This document shows, piece after piece, positions 40,924 to 49,535 of a stretch of 64,000 bases of DNA (positions are counted from its first letter, which is position 1; every line of letters begins with the position of its first letter). The notes beneath the pieces were generated by a model. The model made no database searches. It was not told the origin of the DNA and worked only from the letters and a program-made list of their open reading frames with translations. The DNA comes from Streptococcus sp. 596553 (GTDB taxonomy: Bacteria > Bacillota > Bacilli > Lactobacillales > Streptococcaceae), in assembly GCF_900411395.1 (NCBI RefSeq), contig NZ_OXCQ01000001.1:316106-380105 (forward strand), given 5' to 3'. The position numbers and the translations under genes were made by a program.

Positions 40924-40985
40924 GAGAGACCGTTGGAAAAGTGAGGAAATTTCCCCTTCTTTTCCTTTAGTCTCTCCTTTCTTTT
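40924..40985 (+). terminator. Large hairpin terminator after the dnaG-rpoD operon
   Basis: Nested stems gagagac/gtctctc (40924-40930 with 40970-40976) and ggaaaag/cttttcc (40935-40941 with 40959-40965) precede ctttcttttg. Confidence 0.7.
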
Positions 40986-41006
40986 GCTGATTTTATTCAA
41001 AGAAAA

Positions 41007-41015
41007 TGATATAAT
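41007..41015 (+). promoter_or_regulatory. Extended -10 promoter giving a leaderless lafB mRNA
   Basis: TGaTATAAT (41007-41015) ends seven bases before ATG 41023, so the predicted start site falls on or one base before the start codon. No Shine-Dalgarno sequence fits in between. Confidence 0.6.
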
Positions 41016-41022
41016 AGTAGTT

Positions 41023-42066
41023 ATGGAAAAAAAGAAATTACGCATCAATATGTTGAGTTCAAGTGAGAAAGTGGCAGGACAAGGAGTTTCAGGTGCCTAC
41101 CGTGAATTAGTTCGTCTTCTTCACCGTGATGCCAAGGACCAATTGATTGTTACAGAAAATCTTCCAATAGAGGCAGATGTGACTCACTTTCATACAATTG
41201 ATTTCCCCTATTATTTATCAACATTCCAAAAGAAACGCTCAGGAAGGAAAATTGGCTATGTGCATTTCTTGCCTGATACACTTGAGGGGAGTTTGAAGAT
41301 TCCATTTTTCTTAAAGGAAATTGTGAAACGCTATGTATTTTCTTTTTACAATCGGATGGAGCACTTGGTGGTGGTCAATCCGATGTTTATTGAGGATTTG
41401 GTGGCAGCTGGTATTCCACGTGAAAAAGTGACCTATATTCCTAACTTTGTAAACAAGGAAAAATGGCATCCCCTTCCACCAGAAGAGGTAGTGAGACTGC
41501 GAACAGAGCTAGGTCTTAGTGACAATCAGTTTATCGTAGTAGGTGCTGGGCAAGTTCAGAAACGTAAAGGGATTGATGACTTTATCCGTCTGGCTGAGGA
41601 ATTACCTCAGATTACCTTTATCTGGGCGGGTGGTTTCTCTTTTGGGGGCATAACAGATGGTTATGAACGCTACAAGAAAATGATGGAAAATCCCCCTAAA
41701 AATTTGATTTTTCCAGGTATTGTATCGCCAGAGCGGATGCGCGAATTGTATGCCCTAGCGGACCTTTTCTTGTTGCCTAGTTACAATGAGCTCTTTCCTA
41801 TGACGATTTTAGAGGCTGCCAGTTGTGAGGCTCCTATTATGTTGCGTGATTTAGATCTCTATAAGGTGATTTTGGAGGGAAATTATCGGGCAACAGCAGA
41901 TAGAGAAGAGATGAAAGAAGCTATTCTGGAATATCAAGCAAATCCTGATGCTTTAAAAGATTTGAAAGAAAAGGCTAAGAATATTTCTAGAGAGTATTCT
42001 GAAGAGCATCTGTTACAAATCTGGTTGGACTTTTATGAGAAACAAGCCGCTTTAGGGAGAAAGTAA
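41023..42066 (+). CDS. lafB: Glycolipid glycosyltransferase LafB (CpoA)
   Basis: This GT4-family enzyme (GT-B fold), at the membrane face, adds galactose to monoglucosyl-diacylglycerol to give the pneumococcal diglycosyl lipid that anchors lipoteichoic acid. Length is 347 aa. The C-terminal nucleotide-sugar domain has GAGQVQKRKG (near 178) and the EX7E region NELFPMTILE (about 258-267). The start ATG 41023 gives MEKKKLRINM and is probably leaderless. It is followed 15 bp later by lafA. Confidence 0.92.
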   Translation: MEKKKLRINMLSSSEKVAGQGVSGAYRELVRLLHRDAKDQLIVTENLPIEADVTHFHTIDFPYYLSTFQKKRSGRKIGYVHFLPDTLEGSLKIPFFLKEIVKRYVFSFYNRMEHLVVVNPMFIEDLVAAGIPREKVTYIPNFVNKEKWHPLPPEEVVRLRTELGLSDNQFIVVGAGQVQKRKGIDDFIRLAEELPQITFIWAGGFSFGGITDGYERYKKMMENPPKNLIFPGIVSPERMRELYALADLFLLPSYNELFPMTILEAASCEAPIMLRDLDLYKVILEGNYRATADREEMKEAILEYQANPDALKDLKEKAKNISREYSEEHLLQIWLDFYEKQAALGRK

Positions 42067-42081
42067 AAAGTGAGGTAATCT

Positions 42082-43407
42082 ATGCGAATTGGTTTATTTA
42101 CAGATACCTATTTTCCTCAGGTTTCAGGTGTTGCGACCAGTATTCGAACCTTGAAAATAGAACTTGAAAAGCAGGGGCATGCTGTTTTTATCTTTACGAC
42201 GACAGATAAGGATGTCAATCGTTATGAAGATTGGCAAATTATCCGCATTCCAAGTGTTCCCTTCTTTGCTTTTAAAGATCGCCGCTTTGCCTATCGAGGA
42301 TTCAGCAAGGCACTGGAAATTGCTAAACAGTATCAGCTGGATATTATCCATACTCAGACAGAATTTTCTCTTGGCTTGTTGGGGATTTGGATTGCGCGTG
42401 AATTGAAGATTCCAGTCATCCATACCTATCACACCCAGTACGAAGACTATGTGCATTATATTGCCAAGGGGATGTTGATTCGTCCTAGTATGGTCAAGTA
42501 TCTGGTCAGAGGTTTCCTGCACGATGTGGATGGGGTGATTTGCCCGAGTGAGATTGTCCGAGACTTGCTATCTGACTATAAAGTCAAGGTTGAAAAACGT
42601 GTTATTCCTACTGGGATTGAATTAGCCAAGTTTGAGCGTCCAGAAATCAAGCAGGAAAATTTGACAGAACTGCGTAGTAAATTAGGGATTCAAGATAATG
42701 AAAAGATGTTGCTTAGCCTTTCCAGAATTTCCTATGAAAAAAATATTCAAGCAGTATTAGCAGCCTTTGCAGAAGTTCTGAAAGAAGAAGACAAGGTTAA
42801 ACTGGTGGTAGCTGGGGATGGTCCTTATCTGGATGACCTCAAAGAGCAAGCCCAGAAACTAGAGATTCAAGACTCCGTCATCTTTACAGGAATGATTGCT
42901 CCTAGTGAGACAGCTCTTTATTACAAGGCGGCGGATTTCTTCATCTCGGCATCGACGAGTGAAACGCAAGGTTTGACCTACTTGGAAAGCTTAGCTAGTG
43001 GGACGCCTGTCATTGCTCATGGAAATCCTTATCTGGACAATCTTATCAGTGATAAAATGTTTGGAACCTTATATTACGGTGAACATGATTTGGCTGGAGC
43101 TATTCTGGAGGCCCTGATTGCAACACCAGACATGAATGAGCATACCTTATCAGAGAAGTTGTACGAGATTTCAGCTGAGAACTTTGGGAAACGAGTGCAT
43201 GAGTTTTATCTGGATGCCATTATTTCAAATAACTTCCAGAAAGATTTAGCAAAAGATGACACGGTCAGTCAGCGTATTTTTAAAACAGTTTTGTATCTAC
43301 CGCAACAGGTGGTTGCTGTACCCGTAAAAGGCTCTAGACGCATGCTGAGGGCTTCAAAAACACAGTTAATCAGCATCAGAGATTATTGGAAAGACAGTGA
43401 AGAATAG
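42082..43407 (+). CDS. lafA: Monoglucosyl-diacylglycerol synthase LafA
   Basis: This GT4-family enzyme glucosylates diacylglycerol, the step before LafB. Length is 441 aa. The N-terminal TYFPQVSGVATSI is the acceptor-domain glycine loop. GDGPYLDDL (near 249) and the donor-site ETQGLTYLESLASG (about 294-307) mark the C-domain. The last ~90 residues are an extension rich in basic and aromatic residues that could aid membrane binding. It is in an operon with lafB. Confidence 0.93.
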   Translation: MRIGLFTDTYFPQVSGVATSIRTLKIELEKQGHAVFIFTTTDKDVNRYEDWQIIRIPSVPFFAFKDRRFAYRGFSKALEIAKQYQLDIIHTQTEFSLGLLGIWIARELKIPVIHTYHTQYEDYVHYIAKGMLIRPSMVKYLVRGFLHDVDGVICPSEIVRDLLSDYKVKVEKRVIPTGIELAKFERPEIKQENLTELRSKLGIQDNEKMLLSLSRISYEKNIQAVLAAFAEVLKEEDKVKLVVAGDGPYLDDLKEQAQKLEIQDSVIFTGMIAPSETALYYKAADFFISASTSETQGLTYLESLASGTPVIAHGNPYLDNLISDKMFGTLYYGEHDLAGAILEALIATPDMNEHTLSEKLYEISAENFGKRVHEFYLDAIISNNFQKDLAKDDTVSQRIFKTVLYLPQQVVAVPVKGSRRMLRASKTQLISIRDYWKDSEE

Positions 43408-43421
43408 AAAGAGGAACAGCT

Positions 43422-43613
43422 ATGAAAAAACAATTAATGAGAAGTGGGCGTGATAAAAAGATTGCGGGTGTTTGTGCTGGGGTAGCCCATTATTTTGATA
43501 TGGATCCTACTATTGTTCGCGTAATATGGGGTGTTCTTGCTTTTGGTTACGGAGCGGGAATTGTAGCTTATATCATTTTATGGATTATCGCACCAGTAGC
43601 AAGTGACTATTGA
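43422..43613 (+). CDS. PspC-domain small membrane protein
   Basis: This 63-aa protein consists of one PspC (phage-shock protein C) domain. The basic N-terminus MKKQLMRSGRDKKIAGVCAG is followed by one hydrophobic helix (about 33-58). It may sense membrane stress; no pspA or partner is visible here. It lies 14 bp after lafA with its own RBS (agagga). Confidence 0.88.
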   Translation: MKKQLMRSGRDKKIAGVCAGVAHYFDMDPTIVRVIWGVLAFGYGAGIVAYIILWIIAPVASDY

Positions 43614-43671
43614 AAACTAGCTCAATTCATGCTAAGATAATAGAAAATAGAATGTAACGAAGGAGAGAAAA

Positions 43672-43806
43672 ATGGCATTTGGAGATAATGGAAATCGTAA
43701 AAAAACTATGTTTGAGAAAATAACCTTGTTTATCGTGATTATCATGCTAGTAGCAAGTATTTTGGGAATTTTTGCAACTGCAATTGGTGCCCTCAGTAAT
43801 CTATGA
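43672..43806 (+). CDS. Small single-pass membrane protein (DUF4044-like)
   Basis: This 44-aa ORF starts at ATG 43672 with a good RBS (aaggagag). A hydrophilic, basic N-terminal half is followed by a membrane helix (about residues 18-40). I recall it as a conserved streptococcal small protein next to obg; the function is unknown. Confidence 0.72.
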   Translation: MAFGDNGNRKKTMFEKITLFIVIIMLVASILGIFATAIGALSNL

Positions 43807-43869
43807 AATAGATTCAAGAAAATTTAGTGACTGGGATTTCCCAGCCCTTTTTTAAAGTGAGAAGAAAAA

Positions 43870-45180
43870 ATGAGTATGTTTTTAGATACAGCCAAGATCA
43901 AGGTCAAGGCTGGTAATGGTGGTGATGGCATGGTTGCCTTTCGCCGTGAAAAATATGTCCCTAATGGTGGTCCTTGGGGTGGTGATGGTGGTCGTGGAGG
44001 AAATGTGGTCTTCGTTGTAGACGAAGGACTACGGACCTTGATGGATTTCCGCTACAATCGCCATTTCAAGGCTGATTCTGGGGAAAAAGGGATGACCAAA
44101 GGGATGCATGGTCGTGGTGCTGAGGATCTTAGAGTTCGAGTACCACAAGGTACGACTGTTCGTGATGCAGAGACTGGCAAGGTTTTGACAGATTTGATTG
44201 AACATGGTCAAGAATTTATCGTTGCTCACGGTGGTCGTGGTGGACGTGGAAATATTCGTTTCGCAACACCAAAAAATCCTGCACCGGAAATCTCTGAAAA
44301 TGGAGAACCAGGTCAGGAACGTGAGTTACAATTGGAACTAAAAATCTTGGCAGATGTCGGTTTAGTAGGATTCCCATCTGTTGGGAAATCAACACTTTTA
44401 AGTGTTATCACATCTGCTAAACCTAAAATTGGTGCCTACCATTTTACAACTATTGTGCCAAATCTAGGAATGGTTCGTACCCAATCAGGTGAATCCTTTG
44501 CAGTAGCCGATCTGCCAGGTTTGATTGAAGGGGCTAGTCAAGGTGTTGGTTTGGGAACCCAGTTCCTCCGCCACATTGAGCGTACACGTGTCATCCTCCA
44601 TATCATTGATATGTCAGCTAGCGAAGGCCGTGATCCTTATGAGGACTACCTAGCGATCAATAAAGAGCTGGAGTCATACAATCTTCGTCTCATGGAGCGT
44701 CCACAGATTATCGTAGCCAATAAGATGGATATGCCTGAGAGTCAGGAAAATTTTGAAGAATTCAAGAAGAAATTGGCTGAAAACTACGATGAATTTGAAG
44801 AGTTACCAGCTATCTTCCCGATTTCTGGATTGACCAAGCAAGGTTTGGCAACGCTCTTGGATGCGACAGCTGAATTGTTAGACAAGACACCAGAATTCTT
44901 GCTCTACGACGAGTCAGATATGGAAGAAGAAGCTTACTATGGATTTGACGAGGAAGAGAAAGCCTTTGAAATTAGCCGTGATGACGATGCGACATGGGTA
45001 CTTTCTGGTGAAAAACTCATGAAACTCTTTAATATGACCAACTTTGATCGTGACGAATCAGTCATGAAATTTGCCCGCCAGCTTCGTGGTATGGGGGTTG
45101 ATGAAGCCCTTCGTGCGCGTGGTGCTAAGGATGGGGACTTGGTTCGCATTGGTAAATTTGAGTTTGAATTTGTAGACTAG
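43870..45180 (+). CDS. obg: GTPase Obg (CgtA)
   Basis: This essential ribosome-assembly and stress GTPase binds the 50S subunit. Length is 436 aa. The N-terminal glycine-rich Obg fold (about 1-158) has repeated GG-x-GG segments. The G domain has G1 GFPSVGKST (near 167), G3 DLPGLIEGA and G4 NKMD (near 284). A C-terminal OCT domain (~80 aa) ends FEFEFVD. Confidence 0.97.
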   Translation: MSMFLDTAKIKVKAGNGGDGMVAFRREKYVPNGGPWGGDGGRGGNVVFVVDEGLRTLMDFRYNRHFKADSGEKGMTKGMHGRGAEDLRVRVPQGTTVRDAETGKVLTDLIEHGQEFIVAHGGRGGRGNIRFATPKNPAPEISENGEPGQERELQLELKILADVGLVGFPSVGKSTLLSVITSAKPKIGAYHFTTIVPNLGMVRTQSGESFAVADLPGLIEGASQGVGLGTQFLRHIERTRVILHIIDMSASEGRDPYEDYLAINKELESYNLRLMERPQIIVANKMDMPESQENFEEFKKKLAENYDEFEELPAIFPISGLTKQGLATLLDATAELLDKTPEFLLYDESDMEEEAYYGFDEEEKAFEISRDDDATWVLSGEKLMKLFNMTNFDRDESVMKFARQLRGMGVDEALRARGAKDGDLVRIGKFEFEFVD

Positions 45181-45189
45181 GAGACTGAT

Positions 45190-45348
45190 ATGGGAGATAA
45201 ACCGATATCTTTCCGAGATGCGGATGGTAATTTTGTTTCCGCTGCAGACGTTTGGAATGAAAAGAAATTGGAAGAACTGTTTAATCGTCTCAATCCAAAT
45301 CGTGCTCTGAGATTGGCACGAACTAAAAAAGACAATCCATCTCAGTAA
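45190..45348 (+). CDS. Small conserved protein after obg
   Basis: This 52-aa ORF (starting MGDKPISFRDADGNFVSAAD) lies 9 bp after obg with ggagactgat upstream. It is charged and soluble with no membrane segment. I recall a similar ORF at this place in pneumococcus. No family or function is recognised. Confidence 0.65.
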   Translation: MGDKPISFRDADGNFVSAADVWNEKKLEELFNRLNPNRALRLARTKKDNPSQ

Positions 45349-45356
45349 AGAAGCTA

Positions 45357-45390
45357 AAAAATCCCGTGCCTCATCAGATACGGGATTTTG
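45357..45390 (+). terminator. Rho-independent terminator after the obg unit
   Basis: A 10-bp stem aaaatcccgt/acgggatttt with a 13-nt loop. The sequence 45391-45480 shows nothing else. Confidence 0.8.
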
Positions 45391-45487
45391 TGGTACGACG
45401 GGATGTATAGCAAACTGAATCTGGAATAGCACAGCATATCTTCTAAAATATTGTTATCAATTGATTTGAATTTCAAAATTAAATTGT

Positions 45488-45514
45488 TTGATTCTTATTT
45501 CACTTTGTTATAGT
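45488..45514 (+). promoter_or_regulatory. Promoter of the large candidate RNA
   Basis: The extended -10 TGtTATAGT (45506-45514) is clear. A -35-like TTGATT is at 45488-45493 with a short 15-bp spacer; TTGTTT at 45484 is an alternative. Transcription would begin near 45521. Confidence 0.6.
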
Positions 45515-45520
45515 ATATCT

Positions 45521-46145
45521 GATGTCAAAATTCTCGGCGAGTCAAATAGCGATTCCCAAGCCTGACTATCGTGAGGTAGCGGATTAAAACGGTCTGGGGA
45601 TAGATCGTTTTAAGTCTGATGCTGGAAATAAGAATCGTCAGGGGAAGGGATAGCGAAATCGTGGCTCTACGAACAGGAACGTGATAGTAAGGCGTATATA
45701 GTGGATAAGGGGGCTCAAAACTCTAAAGTCCAAAAAGGTAGTCGTAACCTATATACATAAAGCACGAGAGTAATTGAATTCGGACTAAGATTTTCTATTT
45801 TCACTGTAACCTTTTAACGTCCTCATATCTTGTATACACGAGGAAAGATGTATGACTTATCCCGTGAGGTCTATCACTATAAAGAGAAAACGACAGATAG
45901 AGGTGATCCTGAGTCACGGTTATCTTTAAAATAGATTGTCTGATAGGATGCTAGCCTGAAAACGTCTTGTTCATGAAATATAGGACGCTATGTATAAAAC
46001 GCTTCTGTGAACTGAGAGAAGGGGGAGAAGTTCTTTCTAAAGTTTAGTTGAACAGCCGTATTCCGATACTTAGATAAGGGGGTTAGTCTTAGCTCCTACT
46101 CGATTTCAGGGGGCAAAAAAGGGGCAATAGCGATTCGAGAAAGAT
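45521..46145 (+). ncRNA. Candidate large structured non-coding RNA (~620 nt)
   Basis: No credible ORF exists on either strand. The 5' end ttctcg (45531-45536) can pair with the 3' end cgagaa (46136-46141), closing the whole segment. Internal perfect pairings include ttaaaacg/cgttttaa (45584-45591 with 45606-45613), gtatatag/ctatatac (45694-45701 with 45749-45756) and ccgtga/tcacgg (45862-45867 with 45914-45919), which encloses tctatc/gataga (45870-45875 with 45896-45901). agtcc/ggact (45727-45731 with 45782-45786) would form a pseudoknot. G-runs recur, and the composition is less AT-rich than normal intergenic DNA here. Size and architecture recall ornate RNAs such as ROOL or GOLLD, but I cannot assign a family. 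Confidence 0.6.
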
Positions 46146-46146
46146 T

Positions 46147-46296
46147 ATACTCTTCGAAAATCTCTTCAAATCACGTCAATATCGCCTTGCCGTATATATG
46201 TGACTGACTTCGTCAGTCTTATCTACAACCTCAAAACAGTGTTTTGAGCAGCCTGCGGCTAGCTTCCTAGTTTGCTCTTTGATTTTCATTGAGTAT
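46147..46296 (+). repeat. BOX element (boxA to boxC, left to right)
   Basis: Begins atactcttcgaaaatctctt and ends gattttcattgagtat. It abuts the 3' end of the candidate large RNA and could carry or follow its termination signal. Confidence 0.93.
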
Positions 46297-46364
46297 CAGT
46301 GACTAAATCATCAACTCTGATTTATCCAATAAAATTGAAAAGGATGGAAAAAAGGTTGCATTTA

Positions 46365-46373
46365 TGATATAAT
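46365..46373 (+). promoter_or_regulatory. murZ promoter (extended -10)
   Basis: TGaTATAAT at 46365-46373, with no clear -35. The expected leader is about 45 nt. Confidence 0.65.
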
Positions 46374-46423
46374 TTATTTTAAAGACCTTATTAGAAATCT
46401 TGAAAGAGTATTGAAAACTTAGA

Positions 46424-47683
46424 ATGAGAAAAATTGTTATCAATGGTGGATTACCACTACAAGGTGAAATCACTATTAGTGGTGCTAAAAATAGTGTTGT
46501 AGCCTTAATTCCAGCTATTATCTTGGCTGATGATGTGGTGACTTTGGATTGCGTTCCAGATATTTCGGATGTAGCAAGTCTTGTCGAAATCATGGAATTG
46601 ATGGGAGCTACTGTTAAGCGTTATGACGATGTCTTGGAGATTGATCCAAGAGGTGTTCAAAATATTCCAATGCCTTATGGGAAAATCAACAGTCTTCGTG
46701 CATCTTACTATTTTTATGGGAGCCTCTTGGGTCGTTTTGGTGAAGCGACAGTTGGTCTACCGGGAGGATGTGATCTTGGTCCTCGTCCGATTGACTTACA
46801 CCTTAAGGCGTTTGAAGCTATGGGTGCCACTGTTAGCTACGAGGGAGATAACATGAAGTTATCTGCTAAAGATACAGGACTTCATGGTGCAAGTATTTAC
46901 ATGGATACGGTTAGTGTAGGGGCAACGATCAATACGATGATTGCTGCGGTTAAAGCGAATGGTCGTACTATTATTGAAAATGCAGCCCGTGAGCCTGAGA
47001 TTATTGATGTAGCTACCCTCTTGAATAATATGGGTGCCCATATCCGTGGGGCAGGAACCAATATCATCATTATTGATGGTGTCGAAAGATTACATGGAAC
47101 CCGTCATCAGGTGATTCCAGACCGCATTGAAGCTGGAACATATATTTCCTTAGCTGCTGCAGTTGGTAAAGGAATTCGTATCAATAATGTTCTTTACGAA
47201 CACCTGGAAGGATTTATTGCTAAGCTGGAAGAAATGGGAGTGAGAATGACTGTATCTGAAGACAGCATTTTTGTCGAAGAGCAGTCTAATTTGAAAGCAA
47301 TCAATATTAAGACAGCTCCTTACCCAGGCTTTGCAACTGATTTGCAACAACCGATTACCCCACTTTTACTAAGAGCGAATGGTCGTGGTACAATTGTTGA
47401 TACGATTTACGAAAAGCGTGTAAATCATGTTTTTGAACTAGCAAAGATGGATGCGGATATTTCGACAACAAATGGTCATATTTTGTACACAGGTGGTCGT
47501 GATTTACGTGGAGCCAGTGTTAAAGCAACTGACCTGAGAGCTGGTGCAGCTTTAGTCATTGCTGGTTTGATGGCCGAGGGACAAACTGAAATTACCAATA
47601 TCGAGTTTATCTTACGTGGTTATTCTGATATTATCGAAAAATTACGTAATCTAGGAGCGGATATTACACTTGTTGAGGATTAA
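46424..47683 (+). CDS. murZ: UDP-N-acetylglucosamine 1-carboxyvinyltransferase (MurA family, second copy)
   Basis: This enzyme transfers enolpyruvate from PEP to UDP-GlcNAc, the first step of peptidoglycan precursor synthesis and the fosfomycin target. Length is 419 aa. The N-terminal [17 protein letters not shown] and the catalytic Cys loop [15 protein letters not shown] (about 109-123) are intact. Firmicutes usually have two copies; by context I take this to be the murZ/murA2 copy. It stands alone with its own promoter. Confidence 0.93.
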   Translation: MRKIVINGGLPLQGEITISGAKNSVVALIPAIILADDVVTLDCVPDISDVASLVEIMELMGATVKRYDDVLEIDPRGVQNIPMPYGKINSLRASYYFYGSLLGRFGEATVGLPGGCDLGPRPIDLHLKAFEAMGATVSYEGDNMKLSAKDTGLHGASIYMDTVSVGATINTMIAAVKANGRTIIENAAREPEIIDVATLLNNMGAHIRGAGTNIIIIDGVERLHGTRHQVIPDRIEAGTYISLAAAVGKGIRINNVLYEHLEGFIAKLEEMGVRMTVSEDSIFVEEQSNLKAINIKTAPYPGFATDLQQPITPLLLRANGRGTIVDTIYEKRVNHVFELAKMDADISTTNGHILYTGGRDLRGASVKATDLRAGAALVIAGLMAEGQTEITNIEFILRGYSDIIEKLRNLGADITLVED

Positions 47684-47698
47684 ACCGTAGAGGTGTTT

Positions 47699-48250
47699 AT
47701 GAATATTTGGACCAAATTAGCAATGTTTTCTTTTTTTGAAACGGATCGCTTGTATTTGCGTCCTTTCTTTTTTAGTGATAGTCAGGACTTCCATGAGATA
47801 GCTTCGAATCCAGAAAATCTTCAATTTATTTTCCCGACTCAAGCAAGTCTGGAAGAGAGCCAATATGCGTTGGCTAATTACTTTATGAAGTCCCCTTTGG
47901 GGGTATGGGCTATTTGTGACAAGAAAACTGAAAAAATGATTGGTTCTGTTAAGTTTGAAAAGTTAGATGAAATTAAAAAAGAAGCTGAACTTGGCTATTT
48001 TTTGAGAAAAGATGCTTGGTCGCAAGGATTTATGACAGAGGTTGTTAGAAAAATTTGTCAACTTTCTTTTGAAGAAGTTGGCTTAAAACAATTATCCATC
48101 ATTACCCACCTTGAAAATGAAGCTAGCCAACGGGTTGCTCTTAAGTCTGGATTCCGTTTGTTTCGTCAGTTTAAAGGAAGTGATCGCTACACAAGAAAAA
48201 TGCGGGATTATCTTGAATTTCGGTATGTAAAAGGAGAATTCAATGAGTAA
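47699..48250 (+). CDS. GNAT-family acetyltransferase (RimJ/RimL-like)
   Basis: This ~183-aa protein is of the GNAT fold: FFETDRLYLRPF at the N-terminus, EAELGYFLRKDAWSQGFMTE for the acetyl-CoA region and ENEASQRVALKSGF near the C-terminus. The substrate is unknown. I prefer ATG 47699 (RBS gagg) over the GTG at 47693, which overlaps that RBS. Its final eight bases overlap the next gene. Confidence 0.82.
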   Translation: MNIWTKLAMFSFFETDRLYLRPFFFSDSQDFHEIASNPENLQFIFPTQASLEESQYALANYFMKSPLGVWAICDKKTEKMIGSVKFEKLDEIKKEAELGYFLRKDAWSQGFMTEVVRKICQLSFEEVGLKQLSIITHLENEASQRVALKSGFRLFRQFKGSDRYTRKMRDYLEFRYVKGEFNE

Positions 48251-49520
48251 GCATCAGGAAATTCTAAGCTATTTGGAAGAATTACCAGTAGGTAAAAGGG
48301 TCAGTGTTCGTAGTATTTCCAACCATCTGGGAGTCAGTGATGGAACTGCCTATCGGGCCATTAAAGAAGCTGAAAACCGTGGAATTGTGGAGACCCGTCC
48401 TAGAAGTGGAACAATCCGCGTCAAATCCCAGAAAGTTGCTATCGAAAGATTAACTTTTGCTGAAATTGCTGAAGTGACCTCTTCTGAGGTTCTGGCTGGG
48501 CAAGAAGGTTTAGAGAGAGAATTTAGTAAGTTTTCAATCGGTGCTATGACCGAACAAAATATCTTGTCTTACCTTCATGATGGGGGACTCTTGATTGTCG
48601 GAGACCGTACCCGTATCCAACTGTTAGCACTTGAAAATGAAAATGCCGTTCTGGTTACAGGTGGATTTCAGGTTCATGATGATGTACTTAAACTGGCCAA
48701 TCAAAAAGGGATTCCTGTTCTGAGAAGCAAGCATGATACTTTCACTGTCGCGACCATGATCAATAAAGCCTTGTCAAATGTCCAAATCAAAACGGATATT
48801 TTAACTGTTGAGAAGCTTTATCATCCAAGTCATGAGTATGGTTTTCTGAGAGAGACAGACACTGTTAAAGATTATTTGGACTTAGTTCGTAAGAATCGAA
48901 GCAGTCGTTTTCCAGTTATTAACCAACATCAGGTTGTCGTTGGAGTTGTAACTATGAGAGATGCGGGCGATAAGTCACCAAGTACCACAATTGACAAGGT
49001 TATGTCGCGTAGTCTATTTTTAGTTGGATTATCGACAAATATTGCCAATGTTAGTCAACGGATGATTGCTGAAGACTTTGAAATGGTACCAGTTGTTCGG
49101 AATAATCAAACCTTGCTTGGAGTTGTGACACGACGAGATGTCATGGAGAAGATGAGCCGTTCCCAAGTTTCGGCTCTACCGACTTTTTCTGAGCAGATTG
49201 GACAAAAACTTTCTTATCACCATGATGAAGTAGTGATTACAGTGGAACCCTTTATGCTTGAGAAAAACGGTGTTTTAGCTAACGGTGTATTGGCGGAGAT
49301 ACTGACTCACATGACCCAAGATTTGGTTGTGAATAGTGGCCGCAATCTCATTATCGAGCAAATGCTGATCTACTTTTTGCAGGCTGTTCAGATAGATGAT
49401 ATACTGCGCATTCAAGCACGGATTATTCATCATACGAGACGATCAGCTATTATTGACTACGATATTTATCATGGTCACCAGATTGTTTCAAAAGCAAATG
49501 TAACCGTTAAAATTAATTAG
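48243..49520 (+). CDS. HTH-DRTGG-CBS-hotdog regulatory protein (YtoI-like)
   Basis: The 425-aa protein has an unusual chain of domains. A winged-helix DNA-binding head (about 1-65, with SVRSISNHLGVSDGTAYRAI) is followed by a DRTGG-type domain (about 75-180), two CBS motifs (about 195-305, LDLVRKNRSSRFPVIN and FEMVPVVRNN) and a hotdog thioesterase-like domain (about 325-425). It may be a transcription factor sensing an adenylate or acyl-CoA ligand. Neither the ligand nor the target genes are known. It overlaps the acetyltransferase gene by eight bases. Confidence 0.82.
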   Translation: MSKHQEILSYLEELPVGKRVSVRSISNHLGVSDGTAYRAIKEAENRGIVETRPRSGTIRVKSQKVAIERLTFAEIAEVTSSEVLAGQEGLEREFSKFSIGAMTEQNILSYLHDGGLLIVGDRTRIQLLALENENAVLVTGGFQVHDDVLKLANQKGIPVLRSKHDTFTVATMINKALSNVQIKTDILTVEKLYHPSHEYGFLRETDTVKDYLDLVRKNRSSRFPVINQHQVVVGVVTMRDAGDKSPSTTIDKVMSRSLFLVGLSTNIANVSQRMIAEDFEMVPVVRNNQTLLGVVTRRDVMEKMSRSQVSALPTFSEQIGQKLSYHHDEVVITVEPFMLEKNGVLANGVLAEILTHMTQDLVVNSGRNLIIEQMLIYFLQAVQIDDILRIQARIIHHTRRSAIIDYDIYHGHQIVSKANVTVKIN

Positions 49521-49535
49521 AAACTAGGAGAAAAA

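Noticed and set aside
45521..46145. tmRNA, RNase P RNA or group II intron as identity of the large RNA
   Set aside because: No tag-peptide frame or tRNA-like ends, no RNase P core, and no domain V-like hairpin or reverse transcriptase could be seen.
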